Source: Alphaproteobacteria bacterium
GTDB lineage: Bacteria > Pseudomonadota > Alphaproteobacteria > Geminicoccales > Geminicoccaceae
Length of the DNA stretch: 64,000 nucleotides
Assembly: GCA_027045875.1 (NCBI GenBank)
Contig: JALUAG010000109.1
Coordinates: 36,038-100,037 of the forward strand
Reading direction: 5' to 3'
A model generated the notes under the pieces. The model was not told the origin of the DNA. It saw only the letters and a program-made list of their open reading frames with translations, and did no database searches. Position numbers and translations under genes: made by a program. Positions within the stretch are counted from its first letter, which is position 1, and the number at the start of each line of letters is the position of its first letter. Positions 41,044 through 49,882 of the stretch are shown piece after piece.

Positions 41044-42920
41044 GCCGGGCGCTCCCGCTCCGCCGGCCGCGCCTGCAAGGCCGGCAGCCGGTCGGCGAGG
41101 ATCCCGACGAGGCCCTTCGGGAAGGCCAGCACCATGCCCAGGATCAGCACCCCCATCACCATCTTCCAGTAGAGGGTGAGGGGCATCACGAAATCCTTGA
41201 GGAGGGTGAGGAGGGCGGCACCCGCGAGCGGCCCGGTGACCGTCTCCACGCCGCCGATGAGCACCATGGTCAGCGCGTCGACCGAGGTGGGGATGGCCAG
41301 CACCTCGGGATCGATGTTCCCCTTGGAGAACACGTAGAGGCCGCCGCCGAGACCGGCGGCGATGCCGGAGACGGTGAAGGCCAGCCAGCGCTGGTAGCGG
41401 GGATCGATGCCGATGGCATCGGCCCGGATCGCCGAATCGCGCACCGCCCGCGAGCTGTAGCCGAAGGGGGCGTAGAGGAAGCGCCAGAGGAGACCGATGC
41501 CGGCCAGCGAGACCGCCAGGGTCAGATAGTAGTAGACCGTGCGCGAGGCCGCCCAGGACGCGGGCCAGATGCCGATGAGCCCGTTGTCGCCGCCCGTGAA
41601 CTCCACCCACTGGAAGGCCACGGCATAGACGATCTGGGCGAAGGCCAGGGTCAGCATCGCCAGATAGACGCCGGACAGGCGCACGCAGAGGGCGCCGAAG
41701 ACGAGCGCGGCCGTTCCGGCCACCAGCGGCGCCGCGAGGAGCGCTCCCTCCATCGGCCAGGCGAAGTGGTGAACGAGCAGTGCCGCGCCGTAGGCGCCGA
41801 GGCCGAAGTAGGCGGCGTGGCCGAAGCTGACGATGCCGCCCCAGCCCATGATGAAGTTGAGGCTGAAGGCGAACAGGCCGAAGATCAGCAGCTCGATCAT
41901 GAGCTTGAGGCTGTACTCGTCGGCGAACAGCGGCAGCACCAGGAGAAGGGCGAGAAGGGCCAGCCAGAAGCCGCGCTGCAGCGGCGTGCCGGCGGCGAGG
42001 CCGGCGCCCGCCCTGGCGGCGCCGTGGCTTTCCGCCTGCGGCCGTCCGAGCAGCCCGTAGGGGCGCACGATCAGCACCACGGCCATCACCAGGAAGGCCA
42101 GCACCAGGGTGATCTTCGGGAACACCAGAATGCCGAAGGCCTGCAGCTCGCCGATCAGCAGGGCGGCCAGGAAGGCGCCGGTGACGCTGCCCATGCCGCC
42201 GATCACGGTGACCACGAAGGCCTCGACGATGATGTTGACATCCATGTAGGGATTGGCGGGCTCGCGCGGCAGCTGGAGGGCGCCGGCGAGGCCGGCGAGG
42301 AAGGCGCCCAGGAACAGGACGCCGGTGAACAGCAGCGCCTGGTTGACGCCCAGCGCCCCGACCATCTCGCGATCGAGGGTGGCGGCCCGCACCAGCACGC
42401 CGAAACGGGTGCGGTGAAAGAGCAGCCAGAGGGCGCCCAGAACGAGCGGTCCGGCGAAGATCATCGCCAGCTCGTATTCGGGAAAGCGCCGGCCGGCGAC
42501 GAGGACGAAGCTCTTGAGCCCGGGGGCCCGCGGACCCAGGAGGTCCTCGCCGCCCCAGGTCATGCGCACCAGGTCCTGGACGATGAGCACGACGGCGAAG
42601 GTGGCGAGGAGCTGGAACAGCTCCGGCGCGTCGTAGATCCGGCGGAGCACCACCAGCTCGAGGAGGATGCCGAGCAGACCGACGATGACGGCGGCGAGGA
42701 AGATCGCCCCCCAGAAGCTCATGGCGCCGTAGGCGGCGTCCATGAAGATTCCGGCCAGGGTGTAGGCCAGGTAGGCGCCCAGCATGTAGAAGGAGCCGTG
42801 GGCGAAATTGACGATCCGGGTGACCCCGAAGACGATCGTCAGCCCGGCGCTCGCCATGAACAGGAAGGAGGCGGTGGCGAGGCCGTTGAGGAACTGGACG
42901 ACGAAGAAGCCGGGATCCAA
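41040..42920 (-). CDS. fused LivH-LivM permease
   Basis: 626 residues, twice the length of a single permease. The first half (about 1-300) is LivH-like, with ASAGLTIVFGVTRIVNFAHGSFYMLGAY and GGMGSVTGAFLAALLIGEL. The second half is LivM-like, with NFIMGWGGIVSFGHAAYFGLGAYG and IGGVETVTGPLAGAALL. The TTG start is supported by GGGAG. It stands in place of separate livH and livM genes between the binding protein and livG. Such fusions are known in some alphaproteobacteria. The substrate may be branched-chain amino acids, urea or amides. Confidence 0.9.
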   Translation of the reverse strand: MDPGFFVVQFLNGLATASFLFMASAGLTIVFGVTRIVNFAHGSFYMLGAYLAYTLAGIFMDAAYGAMSFWGAIFLAAVIVGLLGILLELVVLRRIYDAPELFQLLATFAVVLIVQDLVRMTWGGEDLLGPRAPGLKSFVLVAGRRFPEYELAMIFAGPLVLGALWLLFHRTRFGVLVRAATLDREMVGALGVNQALLFTGVLFLGAFLAGLAGALQLPREPANPYMDVNIIVEAFVVTVIGGMGSVTGAFLAALLIGELQAFGILVFPKITLVLAFLVMAVVLIVRPYGLLGRPQAESHGAARAGAGLAAGTPLQRGFWLALLALLLVLPLFADEYSLKLMIELLIFGLFAFSLNFIMGWGGIVSFGHAAYFGLGAYGAALLVHHFAWPMEGALLAAPLVAGTAALVFGALCVRLSGVYLAMLTLAFAQIVYAVAFQWVEFTGGDNGLIGIWPASWAASRTVYYYLTLAVSLAGIGLLWRFLYAPFGYSSRAVRDSAIRADAIGIDPRYQRWLAFTVSGIAAGLGGGLYVFSKGNIDPEVLAIPTSVDALTMVLIGGVETVTGPLAGAALLTLLKDFVMPLTLYWKMVMGVLILGMVLAFPKGLVGILADRLPALQARPAERERPA

Positions 42921-42947
42921 GGGGGCGATCTCCCGACGATGCCGGCG

Positions 42948-44168
42948 TCAGTTCTGGAGGTCGGGGCGCACGCGGCGCACCTCCTCGGCGGGGAACATGT
43001 AGGGCTCGCCGTCGACGTAGCGCCAGTCGACCATCTTGCCCCGACCGCCTTCGACCGTGAGCCTGCCCACCCAGGCGCCCATGGTGGCCTGGTTGTCGAG
43101 ATCGCGGATGTAGAAGGAGCCGGTGGGGGAGCTCTCGATGACCAGACCCTCCATCGCCGCCAGCATGGCCTCGGTCTCGGTGGAGCCGGCCTTCTCCAGC
43201 ATCGCCTTGATGGTGTAGGCGAGAACGTAGCCCAATAACGAACCGAGGCGCGGATAGTCGTCGTAGGCGGCCTCGTAGGCCTCGACGAAGGCCTTGTGCT
43301 CGGGGGTGTCGATCTGTTCCCATGGATAGCCGGTGACGATCCAGCCCTCCGGCGCCTCGTCCTTGAGCGGATCGAGCCATTCCGGTTCGCCGGTGAGCAG
43401 GCTCAGGACGGTGCGGCCCTCGAACAGTCCGCGGGTCGTGCCCTCGCGCACGAACTTGGCGAGATCGCCGCCGAACAACGCGGAGAAAATGGCGTCCGGA
43501 TTGGCCTGTTCGATGGCCGTCACGGTGGCGCCGGCGTCGATCTTGCCGAGCGCCGGGAACTGCTCGATGACGATCTCCACCCCGGGCATCTTCTCGGCCG
43601 CGAGACGCTTGAAGTTGGCGGCCGCCGACTGGCCGTACTCGTAGTTGGGGGCGATGATCGCCCAGCGCGTCTTGCCGAGATCCTTCACCTCCTCCACCAG
43701 CATGCCGGTCTGCATGTAGGTGTTGGGTCGCAGCCGGTAGGTGTAGCGGTTGCCCTTGGCCATCGTCAGGGCGTCGGTGAGCGGCTCGGCGGCGATGAAC
43801 AGCACCTTGCGCTGGTTGGCGAAATCGGCCACCGCGAGGCCGATGTTGGAGAGGAAGGTGCCGAAGATGAAGGCCACCTTCTCCCGCACCACCAGCTCCT
43901 CCGCCACCCGCACGGCATCGCCGGTGGTGCCGCCGTCGTCACGCGAGATCACCTCGAGCTGCTTGCCGAGCACCCCGCCCGCCTCGTTGATCTCCTCGAT
44001 GCCGAGCTGCCAGCCCTTCCGGTAGGGCTCGGTGAAGGCGGGAAAACGATTGTAGCTGTTGAGCTCGCCGATGCGGATGGTTTCGGCCGCGCCGGCCGGC
44101 GCGGACGCCGTCGCACCGACGATCGCCAGGGTGGCTGCCGCCACGAGCAAGCCGCGTCGTTTGGTCAT
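42948..44168 (-). CDS. ABC transporter substrate-binding protein (LivK-like)
   Basis: 406 residues with a signal peptide (MTKRRGLLVAAATLAIVGA). A type I periplasmic binding fold: IRIGELNSYNRFPAFTEPYRKG, IEEINEAGGVLGKQLEVI, TFLSNIGLAVADFANQ and APNYEYGQSAA, in conserved short blocks. It captures the ligand for the fused permease downstream. Its ligand could be a branched-chain amino acid, an amide or a short-chain compound; the sequence does not decide. The ATG follows GGAGGAAGAAG. It heads the operon. Confidence 0.9.
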   Translation of the reverse strand: MTKRRGLLVAAATLAIVGATASAPAGAAETIRIGELNSYNRFPAFTEPYRKGWQLGIEEINEAGGVLGKQLEVISRDDGGTTGDAVRVAEELVVREKVAFIFGTFLSNIGLAVADFANQRKVLFIAAEPLTDALTMAKGNRYTYRLRPNTYMQTGMLVEEVKDLGKTRWAIIAPNYEYGQSAAANFKRLAAEKMPGVEIVIEQFPALGKIDAGATVTAIEQANPDAIFSALFGGDLAKFVREGTTRGLFEGRTVLSLLTGEPEWLDPLKDEAPEGWIVTGYPWEQIDTPEHKAFVEAYEAAYDDYPRLGSLLGYVLAYTIKAMLEKAGSTETEAMLAAMEGLVIESSPTGSFYIRDLDNQATMGAWVGRLTVEGGRGKMVDWRYVDGEPYMFPAEEVRRVRPDLQN

Positions 44169-44350
44169 TCTTCTTCCTCCCTGCACTGTCCTGCAGCTAC
44201 CCGCCGCCCGCGGCGGGGCGGGCGCGCAACGGGCCGCCACATCCCCGCGGCGGCGGCGCGATCATGCGGGCTCGGCGGGGTCACGGCAAGAGGGTGATGG
44301 CGGCCGTCGCCCGGACGACCCGCGCGCCGGCGCGAAGGTCCATCCGGGGC

Positions 44351-44368
44351 ACAACTCTCAGTTGTGAG
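44351..44368. promoter_or_regulatory. overlapping inverted repeats in the liv/GNAT spacer
   Basis: ACAACT-CTC-AGTTGT (44351-44365) is a perfect inverted repeat, overlapped by CTCAGTTGTGAG (44357-44368), another one. In the same 421-base divergent spacer, GCGTTAAC (44397-44404) and GTTAACGC (44429-44436) form a second inverted repeat. The spacer (44169-44589) has no gene that I can see. These are candidate operators for one or both genes. Confidence 0.45.
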
Positions 44369-44589
44369 TTTTCGCACAGAACCTGCGGGAGCGAGAGCGT
44401 TAACCTCAATTTGATCTTTACCAGCGACGTTAACGCGTACCGGGGGGCGGTTGCGCGGGGCCGAAGGTTACTAGGCATTAACCAACCGGAGGTGGATGCT
44501 GGGAAACAGCCCGCCGGCCGCGGAGGGCCTGCGGGCACGGTGGCGGAACGCGAGGCGCGCCATCGAGGATGCGAGGAAGGGAGCAGGAC

Positions 44590-45342
44590 GTGCAGTACCA
44601 GAACGACGCCAACGAGGATCGGGGCCTCATTCAGCTGTGCATCGATTCGCTCACCCAGCGGATCGCGGAGCTCGGGCTGACCCTGGTGATCGAGCGGGAC
44701 TTCCACAAGCTCAACGCCATCCTCACGAGCAACGACACCTTCGCCAACCCCACCTTCGATCCCACCAAGAGTCGCATGGGACCGCACGACTTCTTCGTCC
44801 ATCTCCTCGACGAGACGGGGCGCAGCGTCGGCACCAGCGCCGAGCGGGTGTTCGATACCGAGGATCTCCTGGACATGATCGCCGACGGTACCCTCTTCTA
44901 CGAGGGCGGTTATCGGAAGCTCCTGGGGATCGACCGGCTGCCCATCCTGCCGCTCTCGCGCCGCTTCCCGGGTCGGGTCTCCCATTCCGGATCGACCTGG
45001 ACCCATCCCGACTGGCGCCGCCGCGGCCTCGCCATGTACATGGCTTATCTGAGCCGGGCGCTGAGTTTCCGGAACGCCGGCTGCAACGTCAACACGGGGT
45101 TCGTCCGCCAGTATCTGATCGGCAGCTCGGTGCCGCGCGAGAGCTACGGCTATCTGCACGTCGAGCTCGTGGTGGACGGCGAGTTCCCGCCGGTCGGCGG
45201 GCGGGAGAAGGCCTACCTCTGCTGGGTCGATCGGGCGGAATTCGTCGATACGGTGCGCGCCCTGCCGCACCATCCCAAGAACCCGGTGCCGCTGCGCCCG
45301 CTGGCCGAGCCCGGCCTCGCGCACACCGCGACCGGGATCTGA
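44590..45342 (+). CDS. GNAT-like orphan protein
   Basis: 250 residues. The central block HSGSTWTHPDWRRRGLAMYM has the RxxGxA-type acetyl-CoA loop of GNAT N-acetyltransferases. A helix ARALSFRNAG-like segment (LSRALSFRNAGCNVNTGFVR) follows. The N-terminal and C-terminal parts are unlike well-known families. The GTG start follows GGAAGGGAG; an ATG 21 bases upstream is possible. The unusually long spacer with palindromes suggests tight regulation. The substrate is unknown. Confidence 0.7.
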   Translation: MQYQNDANEDRGLIQLCIDSLTQRIAELGLTLVIERDFHKLNAILTSNDTFANPTFDPTKSRMGPHDFFVHLLDETGRSVGTSAERVFDTEDLLDMIADGTLFYEGGYRKLLGIDRLPILPLSRRFPGRVSHSGSTWTHPDWRRRGLAMYMAYLSRALSFRNAGCNVNTGFVRQYLIGSSVPRESYGYLHVELVVDGEFPPVGGREKAYLCWVDRAEFVDTVRALPHHPKNPVPLRPLAEPGLAHTATGI

Positions 45343-45360
45343 GCGGCGGGCCGGCGTGTC

Positions 45361-45852
45361 CTACGTGGGGGTTGCAAGGCGTTCGCTCACCGGCTGACCG
45401 CATACCTGCCGAACGAGCAGCAGCACCTCGCTGACCTTCACCCCGTCATCGGCCACCGGCAGGAGGAGTTCGGCATAGACCGTGACGAGCCCGTGCTGGG
45501 CGAGGTGGATTTCCTGGAAGAGCGCCGAGCCCGTGTAGGCGACGGTGCGGAAATCCTCCCGCAGCAGCCTTCCGAGCGGGTAGCCCGGGCTTCCTCCGCC
45601 GGTGGCCGCCGGCAGCACCTCCGAAAAGCCCGCGAGGGGGCCCAGGTCGATCCGCTCCGGGGCCTTGTCCCGCATGTCCACCCAATGCACCGCCGGCACG
45701 AGCAGCCTGAACTGCGGTGTGTCCACCTGCGACCGGCTGGGCAGCAGACCGCCGTCGCGCAGGCCGTTCCACCATCGGTAGGTGAGATCGAGAGCCACGT
45801 CCGCGGCATCGAGCGCGTACAGCGGCAGGGGACGCTTCTTGAGCCATTGCAT
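45361..45852 (-). CDS. PAS_5-like domain protein
   Basis: 163 residues. It resembles the PAS_5 (DUF1488-like PAS fold) proteins of alphaproteobacteria, with YRWWNGLRDGGLLPSRSQVD, FRLLVPAVHWVDMRD, RLLREDFRTVAYTGSALFQEI and YAELLLPVADDG. Such short stand-alone PAS proteins probably sense a ligand or interact with regulators. No output domain is attached. The longer in-frame reading upstream is antisense to other genes. Confidence 0.7.
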   Translation of the reverse strand: MQWLKKRPLPLYALDAADVALDLTYRWWNGLRDGGLLPSRSQVDTPQFRLLVPAVHWVDMRDKAPERIDLGPLAGFSEVLPAATGGGSPGYPLGRLLREDFRTVAYTGSALFQEIHLAQHGLVTVYAELLLPVADDGVKVSEVLLLVRQVCGQPVSERLATPT

Positions 45853-46123
45853 GGGCGGCCAATCCGGCTTCGTGGCGTTTCCTCGTTTCCGGCCCGCGGC
45901 CGATCCGCACGGATCCGTCCGCGACCGGCATCCGGTATGCGGTCCGGTTCGTAAACGGAAGGTAAACGGGGCTGCGAGGGCCGACCGTGGCCATCTTCGG
46001 GTATGCTCGCCGTCGAGGCCGCGGCACCCGCATCCGCGTCTCGCTTCTCCGGCTGCGAGCACCGGTTCCCGGGCGGCGCGACCATAGGCGCCGGCGCCGC
46101 GTCTGACCAGTATCTCGGTACGT

Positions 46124-46981
46124 CTAGCCGCGCTCCACCGGCAGCAGGGCCGCGAGCCCTTCGCGATAGGTGGGATAGGCCAGCCGCACCCCGAGCTCGC
46201 GCTTGATGAGCCCGTTGGCCACGCGGCGGCTCTCCGCGTAGAAGCTGCGCGCCATCGGCGACAGATCGGCGGTGGCGAAATCCTCCTCCGGCGGCGGCTC
46301 CATCCCGAGGAGCTCGGCCGCGAAGGCGACGACGTCCTGCGGCGGTGCGGGTTCGTCGTCGCAGACGTTGTAGACCACGCCCGGCCGCGGCCGTGCCATC
46401 GAGGCCAGCAGCACGCTCGCGATGTCCTCCACGTGGATGCGGCAGAAGACGTGCCCCGGCTTGACGATGCGCCGCGCCCGCCCGTCGAGCAGCTTGCGGA
46501 GCGGATTGCGCCCGGGGCCGTAGATTCCGGCCAGGCGGAAAACGTGCACGGGAAGGCCGCTGTCCCGCCAGGCCTCCTCGGTCTCGAGGCGGCGACGTCC
46601 CCGTTCGAGCCCGGGTCGGGGCGGGAATTCCTCCGTGACCGTGGCGCCGCCCGCGTCCCCGTAGACGGCGGTGGTGGAGAGATAGCCCAGCCAGCGCAGC
46701 CGGGGCAGCGCCAGGAGATCGAAGAGATGGCGCTCGAGCACGGGGTCGCCCGCCTCCTCGGGCGGGATCGAGACCAGCACATGGGTGACGTCGCGGAGCG
46801 CGGTGCCCGGGTCGGCGAGCGGACGCCGGCGATCGAAGGGCAGGAGTTCGACGCGCGGATCGGTCCCTCCCCGGGCCGGCTCGCGGACCGTGCCGCGTAC
46901 CGAAAAACCGGCCTCGAGGGCGCGGGCGGCGAGTACCCGTGCCGTGTAACCGAGCCCGAAACAGAACAGCGTGCCGCTCAT
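46124..46981 (-). CDS. NAD-dependent epimerase/dehydratase-like SDR
   Basis: 285 residues. The NAD-binding GLGYTARVLAARALEAGFSVRGTVR is near the start. STTAVYGDAGG holds the active-site Ser/Thr-Tyr, followed by FRLAGIYGPGRNPL. This matches the atypical SDR family (YeeZ/YfcH-like, COG0451). The TxxxYGxxG form and the C-terminal RRVANGLIKRELG support it. It overlaps queG as ATGA and so is probably co-transcribed with it. Substrate unknown. Confidence 0.85.
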   Translation of the reverse strand: MSGTLFCFGLGYTARVLAARALEAGFSVRGTVREPARGGTDPRVELLPFDRRRPLADPGTALRDVTHVLVSIPPEEAGDPVLERHLFDLLALPRLRWLGYLSTTAVYGDAGGATVTEEFPPRPGLERGRRRLETEEAWRDSGLPVHVFRLAGIYGPGRNPLRKLLDGRARRIVKPGHVFCRIHVEDIASVLLASMARPRPGVVYNVCDDEPAPPQDVVAFAAELLGMEPPPEEDFATADLSPMARSFYAESRRVANGLIKRELGVRLAYPTYREGLAALLPVERG

Positions 46982-48114
46982 GCCGTCACCTCGTCGTCGG
47001 CGAGGGCCCGGCGCCATTCCTCGCGCACCTCGGGATCCGTCTCCCCGCGGCCCGCCGCCTCGGCCTCGAGGGTGGCGCGATCGGCGAGGCGGGACAAGGC
47101 CCAGACGGCCGCACCGCGGACGAGCGGCGAGGAATCGGCCAGCCGGCCCCGGACCGTCGGCAGCAGAGCCCGGTCGCCGCTGTTGCCGATGGCAATGAGC
47201 ACGTTGCGGAGGAAGCGATCGCGGCCGATCCGCTTGACCGGCGAACCCGAGAACCGCCGGCGGAACGCGGTGTCGTCGAGGGCTGCGAGCGCCGCGAGAT
47301 CGGGTGACTCGAGCTCGGGGCGGGCGCGGAGCTTCGCCTCCCGCGCACGCCGCGCGAACTTGTTCCAGGGACAGACCGCGAGGCAGTCGTCGCAGCCGTA
47401 GATGCGATTGCCCAGCCGCGGCCGCAGCCGGTGGGGGATCGGCCCCCGGTGCTCGATGGTGAGATAGGAAATGCAGCGCCGGGGATCGAGCCGATAGGGG
47501 GCGGTAATGGCACCCGTCGGGCAGGCGTCGATGCAGCGCCGGCAGCAGCCGCAGCGATCTTCTTCCGGTGGGTCCGGCGGCAGCTCCAGGGTGGTCAGGA
47601 TCTCGCCGAGGAACAGCCAGGAGCCGAACTCGCGGGAGACGAGGTTGGTGTGCTTGCCCTGCCAGCCGATGCCGGCCTGCCGGGCGAGGGGCTTTTCGAG
47701 CAGGGGGGCGGTATCCACGAACACCTTGACCGCCGCCCCGGTCTTCGCGTGCAGCCAGCCGGCGAGCTGCTTCAGCCGTCCCTTCATGACATCATGGTAG
47801 TCGCGCCCGCGGGCGTAGACCGAGATGTAGCCGGAGCGCCGTCGGCGCAGGCCCTCGAGCGGGTCGCGGCCCGGGCCGTAGTTCATCGCCAGACAGATGG
47901 CCGTCCGCGCCTCGGGCCAGAGCCCGCGCGGATCCTCCCTCCGTTCCGCGGTGCGCCGCAGCCAGTCCATGTCGCCGGCGAGCTCCGCCTCCAGGAAGGC
48001 GCGGTATTCCCGGCGCACGCGTTCTGGCAGGGCGGCGCGGGTGACACGGAGCCGGTCGAACCCGAGCCCCTCCGCCCGCTCCTCGAGCCTCCGGCGCAGT
48101 TCGCGAACGTCCAT
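46978..48114 (-). CDS. queG: epoxyqueuosine reductase
   Basis: 378 residues. The last step of queuosine synthesis in tRNA: it reduces epoxyqueuosine using cobalamin and two 4Fe-4S clusters. The N-terminal B12 domain has DTAPLLEKPLARQAGIGWQGKHT and SWLFLGEI. The ferredoxin-like part has CGCCRRCIDACPTGAI and GCDDCLAVCPWN. A C-terminal HEAT-like part (SPLVRGAAVWALSRL) is present. It is divergent from the DUF6884 fusion gene with a 111-base spacer. Confidence 0.95.
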   Translation of the reverse strand: MDVRELRRRLEERAEGLGFDRLRVTRAALPERVRREYRAFLEAELAGDMDWLRRTAERREDPRGLWPEARTAICLAMNYGPGRDPLEGLRRRRSGYISVYARGRDYHDVMKGRLKQLAGWLHAKTGAAVKVFVDTAPLLEKPLARQAGIGWQGKHTNLVSREFGSWLFLGEILTTLELPPDPPEEDRCGCCRRCIDACPTGAITAPYRLDPRRCISYLTIEHRGPIPHRLRPRLGNRIYGCDDCLAVCPWNKFARRAREAKLRARPELESPDLAALAALDDTAFRRRFSGSPVKRIGRDRFLRNVLIAIGNSGDRALLPTVRGRLADSSPLVRGAAVWALSRLADRATLEAEAAGRGETDPEVREEWRRALADDEVTA

Positions 48115-48225
48115 GACGCGATAGTGGCGCCGTATGGTGCGGAAATCGAGGGCGAACGACCGGAAACCTTGTCCCGCCCGCCGGTTCCGGCGTATGCGTC
48201 GTCGGACGACGGGGAGGACGGCCGC

Positions 48226-49875
48226 GTGAAATACGATCCCCTTCTTCGCTGGTTGGCGCGACGCGAGACAGTGGCGGTCGAGCTGCCGTTTCGGGAGATC
48301 GAAGGGATCCTGGGCGCGCCTCTGCCGCGCAGCGCCAAGATCCATCCGGCTTTCTGGGCCGCGGGCAATCATCTCGGTCGGCTTCTGGCCGGGATCGGCT
48401 GGCGTGCGGGTCTGCGAGGAAGATCCGTGCGCTTCGAGCCCACGCGGGCCGCGATGCCGAAGCCCCCGCGGGCGAAGGGGGACGACAGACGGGCTCCGAA
48501 GCACGGCTGGACGCAGGTAGTGCTCCTCGGCTGCACGAAGAGCAAACGCCGCGAACCGGCGCCGGCCCGGGATCTCTACGACCCGTCGCCGCTGTTTCGT
48601 GGCCGCCGTGCCCATGCCGAAGCGCTGGGCGTGCCCTGGTTCGTGATCTCGGCGAAATACGGACTGCTGGAGCCCGACCGGACCGTAGAGCCGTACGATG
48701 TGACCATCGCCGACCTGACGCCGGCGGAGCGACGCCTCTGGGCCGAGCGCGTGGTCGCCGAGCTCGCAAGCCGCCTCGGCTCCTTGGCCGGCAGGCGGAT
48801 CGAGATCCACGCCGGCGAGGAGTATCGCGAAACCGGTCTCGTGAGGCTGCTGCGGGAACGGGGCGCCGAGGTCGCGGTTCCGCTGGCGGGCCTGGGGTTG
48901 GGCGAGCAGCTCGCCTGGTATGGTCGCGGAGATGCCCCATCGGGGAGGGTCGCGGTCGTTCGCACGGCGCCGGTTCGCATCGCCCATCCCGCGGACGTCC
49001 GGACCCTCGTCGAATTGCTCACCGTCGATTTCGCGACGGGACGGCTGGAGCGCGAACACCGCCCCGGGATGCCCGCTCCGGGCTGGGCCGCGATGCCCGA
49101 AGCGGCGGCCGCCGAGCGCCTGCGCACGGCCGGCTTCGGCGAGCCGCAGGTCCGCGTCTTCCTGACGCTGGCCGCGGCCCTCGATCGGGCGCGCGACGCC
49201 GATCGGTTGTGGTCGAAGGCGGCCGATCTCGTATTGCGTGAAACCTGGATCGCGGACCCGGAGATCGTATCGTCCCTGTCGTCCGAGCGGCTGGCGGGGC
49301 TGCTCGCGAGGGCCGGCGTCAGCCAGCGCCACGGTCCGGACTGCGAAGCCTGGCAGCGGATCGCCACCGCTCTCGTCGATCCGCGGGCACCGGCCGCCGT
49401 GCGACACGCGGTGTTCGAAGGGGAGGGCGAGGCCGAGGAACTCCGCGCGGCCCTCGATGCGAAGGATCCGAGCGGCGAGCCGTGGTTTCCCCTTCTCCGG
49501 GGGCCGAAGATCTCGGTCATGTGGGTGCGAATGCTGACCTGGCCCGGAGGGGCCCGGATCCGCGGCCTCGAGACGCTGCCCGTGGCGGTCGACGTTCAGG
49601 TCCGCCGGGTCAGCGAGCGGCTGGGTGTGGCTGCGACCGCGGGTCTCGACATCGCGGAGGCGCGCTCACCGATCCAGCGGGCCTGGCGGCAGGGCATCGA
49701 AATGGCCCGGGGGCCGGAACGGCTGCAGCGCACGGCGGCGGCGCTCGATCCCGCGCTCTGGTTCTGGGGAAAATGGGGCTGCGGTCTGTGCGAAAGGGAA
49801 GGACGGCGTGTTCCCTTCGGCCGCGCCTGCGTCGCCTGCCGGTTCGGCGGGGAGGCGGCCCCAGGACCGGGCTGA
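48226..49875 (+). CDS. DUF7662-DUF6884-HhH-GPD-like three-domain fusion
   Basis: 549 residues; GTG start with GGGGAGG 9 bases upstream. Residues 1-72 resemble DUF7662 (KYDPLLRWL, ELPFREIEGILGAPLPRSA). Residues 97-235 match DUF6884: VVLLGCTKSKRREPAPARD, VISAKYGLLEPDR, EPYDVTIADLT and the closing LGLGEQLAWYGR. The last part resembles HhH DNA glycosylases: G-P-K428 and D456 (VDVQVRRVSERLGV) sit where EndoIII-type catalytic Lys and Asp lie. A C-terminal CxxC-x12-CxxC (C519, C522, C535, C538) probably binds metal. It is divergent from queG. A role in modified-base recognition or repair is speculative. Confidence 0.75.
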   Translation: MKYDPLLRWLARRETVAVELPFREIEGILGAPLPRSAKIHPAFWAAGNHLGRLLAGIGWRAGLRGRSVRFEPTRAAMPKPPRAKGDDRRAPKHGWTQVVLLGCTKSKRREPAPARDLYDPSPLFRGRRAHAEALGVPWFVISAKYGLLEPDRTVEPYDVTIADLTPAERRLWAERVVAELASRLGSLAGRRIEIHAGEEYRETGLVRLLRERGAEVAVPLAGLGLGEQLAWYGRGDAPSGRVAVVRTAPVRIAHPADVRTLVELLTVDFATGRLEREHRPGMPAPGWAAMPEAAAAERLRTAGFGEPQVRVFLTLAAALDRARDADRLWSKAADLVLRETWIADPEIVSSLSSERLAGLLARAGVSQRHGPDCEAWQRIATALVDPRAPAAVRHAVFEGEGEAEELRAALDAKDPSGEPWFPLLRGPKISVMWVRMLTWPGGARIRGLETLPVAVDVQVRRVSERLGVAATAGLDIAEARSPIQRAWRQGIEMARGPERLQRTAAALDPALWFWGKWGCGLCEREGRRVPFGRACVACRFGGEAAPGPG

Positions 49876-49882
49876 ACCTTCC

